Under the pieces are notes generated by a model that worked only from the letters and a program-made list of their open reading frames with translations, had not been told where the DNA came from and made no database searches. From Flavobacteriales bacterium UBA3376 (lineage in GTDB: Bacteria; Bacteroidota; Bacteroidia; Flavobacteriales; Weeksellaceae): DNA of 9,709 nt. Both the position numbers and the translations under genes were made by a program. Numbering within the stretch: the stretch's first letter is position 1; every line of letters begins with the position of its first letter. This document shows positions 5,464-9,709 of this stretch, piece after piece. The stretch is taken from positions 1 through 9,709 of the forward strand of contig DEQC01000002.1 of the NCBI GenBank assembly GCA_002359055.1, read 5' to 3'.

Positions 5464-7047
5464 ATGGGTTCAAAAAACTTAAGAGAACAGATTTTCAGAC
5501 ATTTAGATGGAGTTGTAACCGTACCAATCGCACTATCACTGCATCAAAAAGGAATACTTGATGAAATCTCTAATCACGATCAATTGGATTTAGATTTAAT
5601 CAATGAAAAGTTCAAAGCCAATAAAGGTTATCTGAATGTGGCTCTAAGAGTTTTGGCTTCTCAAGGTTTTATAAATTATGAAGTAAACAATTCCACCCAA
5701 AAAATTATTATCAGCAAAAATCAAAAAACTGCTGAATTCATCGACAATTTACATTGGTATTATTTGGTAGAAGAATTGACCAAATCGTATGATGTAGAAG
5801 AATTTATGGGCAAAGAAGCAGACGGAAATCATCATATTTTTAAGATTTTAAAAGAATTTGTAGATAAGGAAAGTTCTGTTGAACATTCGAATGAGTTAAC
5901 TCAACAAATGGTCAAACATACAGAGGGATATCTGATGTCACCTATGATAGTCAAATTAGGAATGTCAGGTATGTTTCATAAATATTTTATGGAAAGTTCA
6001 TTCAGCGCGGATGAATTCCATCAACAACCAGAAGTATTTGATAAGATTTTAAGATTTTTTGCCAACAGAGGTTGGTTCAACAAATTGAATGGACATTATC
6101 AATTCACTGAAAAAGGTCTTTATTACGCCAAACGAGCTTCTTCTTATGGAGTTACCGTTTCTTATTTACCGATATTTTTAAATATAAATGAATTCTTATT
6201 TGGTGAACCCAATAAATTAAGAGAATCCAATTTAAATTCTGATGAGATTCATGTCGATCGTGTGATGAATGTTTGGGGAAGTGGTGGTGCACTTGCGACT
6301 TATTTTAAAGTTTTGGATGAATTTATCATTGAAATTTTCAATCAACCATTAGAATTACAACCCAAAGGAATTTTGGATATGGGATGTGGAAATGGAGCTT
6401 TGCTTCAACACCTTTATGAAACCATAGAAAGAAGTACACTGAGAGGAAAACATCTGGACGATTTCCCATTATTTTTGGTTGGAGCCGATTACAATCAAGC
6501 GGCTTTAAAAATCACGAGAGCCAATTTAATTGCAAGTGATATTTGGGCAAAAGTGATTTGGGGCGATATCGGAAATCCTGATTTGTTGGCCGAAGATTTA
6601 AAGAAAAATTATAATATCGAATTGGAGGATTTACTCAATATGAGGACCTTTTTGGATCATAATAGAGTTTGGGAAGATCCAGGCGACTCAGCCAATTTGA
6701 TAAGTGAATCCACTGGAGCTTTTGCACACAGAGGTGAATTAATTCCAAACAATAAAGTTGAATTGAGTCTTCAAAAACATTTGGAAAAATGGAAACCTTA
6801 TGTTTCTAAAAATGGTTTGATTTTAATCGAATTACACACTGTTGCACCTGATATCACAGCCAAAAACATAGGAAAAACTCCCGCAACTGCTTATGATGCT
6901 ACCCATGGATTTTCTGACCAATACATAGTTGAAGTCGATGTATTTTTAAAAGCAGCAAAGGCCGCCGGATTAAATTTAGATGAAAGTTTGTATAGAAAAT
7001 TCCCGGATGCTGAATATTCTACGGTGAGCATCAATTATTTTAAGTAA
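5464..7047 (+). CDS. Large class I SAM-dependent methyltransferase with duplicated winged-helix-like N-terminal region
   Basis: The 527-residue protein carries a Rossmann methyltransferase fold in its second half: motif I is ILDMGCGNGALL (303-314), an acidic residue after strand 2 lies in GADYNQAAL (340-348), and a late strand reads LILIELHTVAP (452-462). The first half holds two segments that look like repeats of a winged helix: about 20-75, ending LRVLASQGFIN, and about 163-222, ending LRFFANRGWFN. Such domains usually serve dimerisation or substrate-pocket roles in O- and C-methyltransferases. Further conserved-looking blocks are VWGSGGALATYF (270-281), RTFLDHNR (394-401) and HGFSDQ (481-486). 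These recall, from memory, methyltransferase domains of the AprA-MT1 type found in polyketide pathways, but no synthase genes are in the window. The substrate is unknown. It appears to be a single gene with its own promoter. Confidence 0.85.
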   Translation: MGSKNLREQIFRHLDGVVTVPIALSLHQKGILDEISNHDQLDLDLINEKFKANKGYLNVALRVLASQGFINYEVNNSTQKIIISKNQKTAEFIDNLHWYYLVEELTKSYDVEEFMGKEADGNHHIFKILKEFVDKESSVEHSNELTQQMVKHTEGYLMSPMIVKLGMSGMFHKYFMESSFSADEFHQQPEVFDKILRFFANRGWFNKLNGHYQFTEKGLYYAKRASSYGVTVSYLPIFLNINEFLFGEPNKLRESNLNSDEIHVDRVMNVWGSGGALATYFKVLDEFIIEIFNQPLELQPKGILDMGCGNGALLQHLYETIERSTLRGKHLDDFPLFLVGADYNQAALKITRANLIASDIWAKVIWGDIGNPDLLAEDLKKNYNIELEDLLNMRTFLDHNRVWEDPGDSANLISESTGAFAHRGELIPNNKVELSLQKHLEKWKPYVSKNGLILIELHTVAPDITAKNIGKTPATAYDATHGFSDQYIVEVDVFLKAAKAAGLNLDESLYRKFPDAEYSTVSINYFK

Positions 7048-7113
7048 AACTGATTTCGAGTAATGAATTTTTATGTGCAATCGATTGTTAGGAAATTAAA
7101 TTATCCATAAAAC

Positions 7114-7145
7114 TTGATTGATGAGATAAATAATGATTAATTTTA
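7114..7145 (+). promoter_or_regulatory. Candidate promoter of the Ntn hydrolase-DUF1801 unit
   Basis: TTG (7114-7116), a 21-nt spacer and TAATTTTA (7138-7145, 7 of 8 to TAnnTTTG) lie 29 nt before the ATG at 7175. The 127-bp gap also contains a 10-bp palindrome, CAATCGATTG, at 7078-7087. Confidence 0.35.
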
Positions 7146-7174
7146 ATTGAAATAATTTAATCAAATACATAAAT

Positions 7175-8233
7175 ATGAAAACTCATTATACTAAATCACT
7201 TATCATTGGATTAGTTGTAATTTTCACATCATTATTCAACGTATCAGAAGCTTGTACCAGAGTAGTTTACAAAGGGCCAAACAACACTGTAATTACAGCA
7301 AGAAGTATGGATTTCACCTTAGAAATCCCAGCCAATTTATGGGTATTTCCCAGAGGAATACATCGAACAGGAGAAACAGGAAAAAACACCATCGAATGGA
7401 CTTCTAAATATGGTAGTTTATCGACCAGTTCATGGGACATCGCAGTATCTGATGGCATGAACGAAAAAGGACTGGTTGCCAATATGTTATGGTTGGTCAG
7501 TTCTCAATATCCAAAATTCTCTAAAGAAGGTGGAACCAAAAAAGGATTAGCAGTTTCTTTATGGGCTCAATATGCTTTGGACAACTTTGAAACCGTAGCA
7601 GAAGCAGTTGAGCATTTTAGAAAAGAAGAATTCGTTTTGGTTACGGATTTTATTCCTGGTACAGATAAATTCACTACCGTTCATCTGTCTCTATCTGATG
7701 CGAAAGGAGATAATGCTATTTTTGAATATATAAATGGAAAATTAATCATCAATCATGATCCTTCTTATACGGTTATGACTAATGACCCAATATTTTCTGA
7801 GCAATTGGCTATCAATGAATATTGGAAAGGCGTTCCAGGAAATATATTTTTACCAGGCACTAATCGCGCAGCGGATCGATTTGTAAGAGCTTCTTATTAC
7901 ATCGACGCAGTTCCTCAAACCGATGATATCCGAATTGCAGTTGCAAGTGCATTTAGCGTCATTCGACAATGCTCAGTTCCTTATGGAATTTCAACCGAAG
8001 GTTTTCCAAATTTATCGACTACGAGATGGAGAACAGTTTCTGACCAAAAGAATTTGGTTTATTATTTCGAAGATGCTTTGAGCCCCAATACAATTTGGGT
8101 TGATTTAAAGAAATTGGATTTTAATAAAAATGCGGATATTAAAAAATTAAACTTAGACAAAAAACAAATTTATGCTGGGGAAACTTCCTCACAATTCAAA
8201 AAAAGTCCACCCATGAAATTTCAAGGAATTTAA
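7175..8233 (+). CDS. Exported linear amide C-N hydrolase (choloylglycine hydrolase / penicillin V acylase family)
   Basis: This is a 352-residue Ntn hydrolase of the CBAH/PVA family. Residues 1-26 form a signal peptide (basic start, hydrophobic core about 9-20) ending VSEA, and the next residue is C27, the catalytic nucleophile that must be N-terminal to act. Cleavage at A26|C27 would both export and activate the enzyme. The other family residues can be placed: R43 and D46 in ARSMDF, N96 in DGMNEKG, N203 in MTNDP, and an arginine in RAADRFVR (R235 or R238). Members hydrolyse bile-salt amides, penicillin V or acyl-homoserine lactones; bile-salt activity cannot be asserted from sequence. The S-E-A-C site is a poor lipobox, so soluble periplasmic export is favoured. 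A DUF1801 gene follows after 16 bp. Confidence 0.93.
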   Translation: MKTHYTKSLIIGLVVIFTSLFNVSEACTRVVYKGPNNTVITARSMDFTLEIPANLWVFPRGIHRTGETGKNTIEWTSKYGSLSTSSWDIAVSDGMNEKGLVANMLWLVSSQYPKFSKEGGTKKGLAVSLWAQYALDNFETVAEAVEHFRKEEFVLVTDFIPGTDKFTTVHLSLSDAKGDNAIFEYINGKLIINHDPSYTVMTNDPIFSEQLAINEYWKGVPGNIFLPGTNRAADRFVRASYYIDAVPQTDDIRIAVASAFSVIRQCSVPYGISTEGFPNLSTTRWRTVSDQKNLVYYFEDALSPNTIWVDLKKLDFNKNADIKKLNLDKKQIYAGETSSQFKKSPPMKFQGI

Positions 8234-8249
8234 AATTTACATTTAATAT

Positions 8250-8684
8250 ATGGCTGAATTAAAAACCAAAGAAAATGATGCTGATGTATTTGAATTTATA
8301 GAAAATTATGCAAATACAGATCAGAAGAAAAAAGACAGTATAGAATTGATCAAAATCATGCAAGAATTCACAGGTTATCCACCCAAAATGTGGGGATCAA
8401 GCATCATAGGTTTTGGTAAATATTTCTATCAATCCGAAAGAAGCAAACAACAAGGACATTGGCCATTGGTCGGATTTTCTCCTCGAAAAACTGCTTTGAC
8501 ACTCTATGTAAATGCAGGTTGTGAAGAACAAGACAATATGCTTGAAAATTTAGGAAAATATAAAATGGGTAAATCTTGTATTTATGTGAAAAAACTGTCT
8601 GATATAAACATAGATGTTCTTAAAGAAATCATGCAATCAACCATTGATTTCTTAGAAGTGAAATATGGTAAGATTGGAGAATAA
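8250..8684 (+). CDS. DUF1801 domain-containing protein (YdhG-like)
   Basis: The 144-residue cytoplasmic protein has the DUF1801 pattern. An N-terminal helix pair is followed by the segment PKMWGSSIIGFGKY (about 45-58) and by a strand-rich core reading WPLVGFSPRKTALTLYV (about 71-87). A helical C-terminus follows KMGKSCIYVKKLSDI. The fold is thought to resemble small ligand- or iron-binding YdhG-type domains, but no biochemical role is established. It lies 16 bp after the Ntn hydrolase gene and is probably co-transcribed. Its stop codon is part of the downstream terminator stem. Confidence 0.88.
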   Translation: MAELKTKENDADVFEFIENYANTDQKKKDSIELIKIMQEFTGYPPKMWGSSIIGFGKYFYQSERSKQQGHWPLVGFSPRKTALTLYVNAGCEEQDNMLENLGKYKMGKSCIYVKKLSDINIDVLKEIMQSTIDFLEVKYGKIGE

Positions 8685-8710
8685 CAGATTATTCTCCAAT
8701 CTATTTTTTT
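8671..8710 (+). terminator. Intrinsic terminator overlapping the DUF1801 stop codon
   Basis: AGATTGGAGAATAA (8671-8684) pairs perfectly over 14 bp with 8689-8702 around a CAGA loop, followed by an eight-T run (8703-8710). The last five codons and the TAA of the DUF1801 gene form the left arm. Confidence 0.9.
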
Positions 8711-8891
8711 AAGCTTTTAAATAATTTTCTGTGAGAGCTACCCAATAAGCAGCGCCTTTTGTAAGTATTTCTGGATTGAATTTATACTCCGTTGCCTATG
8801 AAGCAATAAGTTCCAGACTTTTTTTGTAACATGAATGCAAAATCTTCAGAACCTTAAAAAGTTGGTCCAGGATAATGCGTATTTTCTTCTC
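8709..8891 (-). pseudogene. 3' remnant of an M20-family amidohydrolase/peptidase gene
   Basis: Reading the minus strand from 8853, one frame gives GSEDFAFMLQKK followed by SGTYCFIGNG, the classic C-terminal active-site region of M20 amidohydrolases (hippurate or N-acyl amino acid hydrolase type; the E of SEDF region is a metal ligand in the family). The frame then stops. Shifted by one, it resumes at EYKFNPEILTKG and AAYWVALTENYLKA, ending at the natural stop (8709-8711). Intact members have a short HNP-containing loop between these parts, so a few residues and the frame were lost there. An in-frame TAA also precedes GSEDF. Only about the last 60 residues of a roughly 400-residue enzyme survive. 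It directly abuts the MFS relic upstream. Confidence 0.8.
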
Positions 8892-9069
8892 AGAAACTGC
8901 TATATTCATGATACTGGTTTCGACTCCTAAATCTTCAGTCATTAACGGCGCAATGTTTAGAGTTGTTTGAGCAAAAAGCCAAAAAAGCCAGAACTCCCGC
9001 AATCATTCCAAATAAAACTCGGTCATTGCCTTTATAACTTTGTGAATCAATCACTGATTGATTAGCCAT
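8892..9069 (-). pseudogene. 5' remnant of an MFS drug-efflux transporter gene (NorB/QacA-like)
   Basis: From an ATG at 9069 the minus strand encodes about 29 residues ending VLFGMIAGVLAF, then shifts frame into FWLFAQTTLNIAPLM, TEDLGVETSIMNIAVS. This is the first membrane helix and following loop of DHA2-type transporters; the same region of staphylococcal NorB reads ITFWLFAQSLVNVVP ... TVNIAVS. The frame break is explained by one extra base in a six-base homopolymer (plus 8981-8986; five would restore the frame). After NIAVS (ending at 8892), where SxTALFSG would be expected, the transporter homology ends and M20 amidohydrolase sequence begins. About 60 of some 460 residues remain, so the gene is dead even apart from the frameshift. 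Confidence 0.8.
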
Positions 9070-9235
9070 AGAAAGAGTTTTTAGAATTTGTATGTATTAT
9101 AAGGTATGACTTACTTTTCATTCATTATGAAATCTTTACAAGTTTTTTCTAAACTTTTTTCAAAAATTGATTGAATTTTTTCTATAAAATCAAATCAAAA
9201 TAGGAATATGTGGTAATAAGAATTTATTCAATGAA

Positions 9236-9290
9236 TTCAATCGATTGAAAAAAAAGTTTATTTTTTAACACAACTAATCAATTTCAATCG
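9236..9290. repeat. 14-bp palindrome plus repeated half-site upstream of the DUF2807 gene
   Basis: TTCAATCGATTGAA (9236-9249) is a perfect palindrome, and its left arm TTCAATCG recurs at 9283-9290, immediately before the -7-like box. This could be a regulator site. The core CAATCGATTG also occurs at 7078-7087. The remainder of the 263-bp gap 9070-9332 is A/T-rich and shows no gene. Confidence 0.3.
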
Positions 9291-9298
9291 TAACTTTA
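9291..9298 (+). promoter_or_regulatory. Candidate -7 promoter element for the DUF2807 gene
   Basis: TAACTTTA matches TAnnTTTG at 7 of 8 positions and sits 34 nt before the ATG at 9333. No TTTG is found at the expected -33 distance. Confidence 0.3.
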
Positions 9299-9332
9299 TG
9301 AGAATTAATAACCTTACTGAAACTTTAAAATT

Positions 9333-9709
9333 ATGAAAACTCTATTTTTTAACTTAATCATCTGCTTTTCTATAACGGTTTTTGCACAAAATCAAATCAA
9401 AGGTAATGGAGATTTAACTCGAGTTACACGAACGATTGATTCAGATTTTAATGGTTTAAAAGGCTTTGGATCCATTGAAATTATAGTTGAAAATGGAAGT
9501 CAAGATGGAAAAATTCATATTGAAGCCGAATCCAATATTTTGGAATATATAGAAACTGAAGTCAATGATGGTATGTTGTTTATCCATCTAAAAAACGGAT
9601 ACAGTTACAATCTCAAAAAACCGATTAAAGTAAGATTCAAATCCAATCAGTTAAGTGAAATATATTCACTTGGATCCGGCAATATTTCCACTCATTCGAT
9701 TCAGAATGT
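9333..9709 (+). CDS. Exported DUF2807 (head GIN domain) protein, 3'-truncated
   Basis: The frame is open from the ATG at 9333 to the window end, 125 full codons. Residues 1-18 form a signal peptide ending VFA|QN. The rest has the DUF2807/GIN-domain start: a conserved FNGLKGFGSIEIIVENG (39-55), followed by IHIEAESNILEYIETEV (61-77), LFIHLKNG (81-88) and IKVRFKSNQLSEIYSLGSGNI. The regular alternation of short strands and turns is that of a right-handed beta-helix-like repeat. DUF2807 proteins are abundant in Bacteroidota, exported to the periplasm or surface, and are annotated as putative adhesin or auto-transporter heads without firm function. Full-length members are usually 220-250 residues, so about half is missing beyond the window. 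Confidence 0.9.
   Translation, partial: MKTLFFNLIICFSITVFAQNQIKGNGDLTRVTRTIDSDFNGLKGFGSIEIIVENGSQDGKIHIEAESNILEYIETEVNDGMLFIHLKNGYSYNLKKPIKVRFKSNQLSEIYSLGSGNISTHSIQN

Noticed and set aside
8796..9002. A 68-residue minus-strand open frame starting at a TTG
   Set aside because: It mixes out-of-frame-start MFS transporter sequence with a wrong-frame reading of M20 amidohydrolase DNA; it is part of the chimeric relic, not a gene.
9070..9332. Possible small RNA or riboswitch in the A/T-rich gap
   Set aside because: No stable hairpin series, conserved aptamer motif or terminator is visible; only short A/T-rich words and one palindrome.

Overview
The window is AT-rich (roughly one third G+C by eye) and reads as chromosome of a Bacteroidota member, most likely class Flavobacteriia. 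The support is the protein families present (DUF2807/GIN-domain protein, DCC-family thioredoxin-fold protein, TraB/GumN protein), the weak Shine-Dalgarno signals, and several TAnnTTTG-like -7 boxes, some with a TTG/TTTG about 20 nt upstream. A Weeksellaceae-type genus is a guess; there is no rRNA or other marker to fix it.

Layout, left to right. (1) Bases 1-1209: a 5'-truncated PLP-dependent beta-synthase with a C-terminal CBS-domain pair, closed by a strong bidirectional terminator (1231-1262). (2) Bases 1261-2537, minus strand: a two-gene unit, DCC-family protein then TraB/GumN-family protein, overlapping by ATGA. (3) Bases 2587-2928: a small SdpI-family membrane protein, divergent from the DCC gene and convergent with a flavodoxin/ferredoxin-reductase-type flavoprotein (2932-3588, minus). 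(4) Bases 3750-5212: a tight three-gene unit of membrane-anchored barnase-type ribonuclease, barstar-type inhibitor, and NAD(P)H-dependent FMN reductase-like flavoprotein. (5) Bases 5464-7047: a large SAM-dependent methyltransferase with two winged-helix-like segments before the catalytic fold. (6) Bases 7175-8684: an exported choloylglycine-hydrolase-like Ntn enzyme followed by a DUF1801 protein, closed by a 14-bp-stem terminator. (7) Bases 8709-9069, minus: a gene relic in which the 5' end of an MFS efflux transporter is joined to the 3' end of an M20 amidohydrolase, both damaged. (8) Bases 9333-9709: the start of an exported DUF2807 protein, cut by the window edge.

Most of the window is ordinary housekeeping or accessory chromosome. 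The most distinctive part is the barnase/barstar cassette. All residues of the barnase active site that I can align are kept with no gaps. The enzyme is tethered behind an N-terminal hydrophobic segment and a strongly acidic linker, and two cysteines fall exactly where a stabilising disulfide was once engineered into barnase (positions 43 and 80). The inhibitor keeps the two key aspartates and has an acidic tail. The second notable item is the chimeric relic at 8709-9069, which a gene caller would either miss or report as a spurious 68-aa ORF. I see no CRISPR array, tRNA, rRNA, intact mobile element or integration site.
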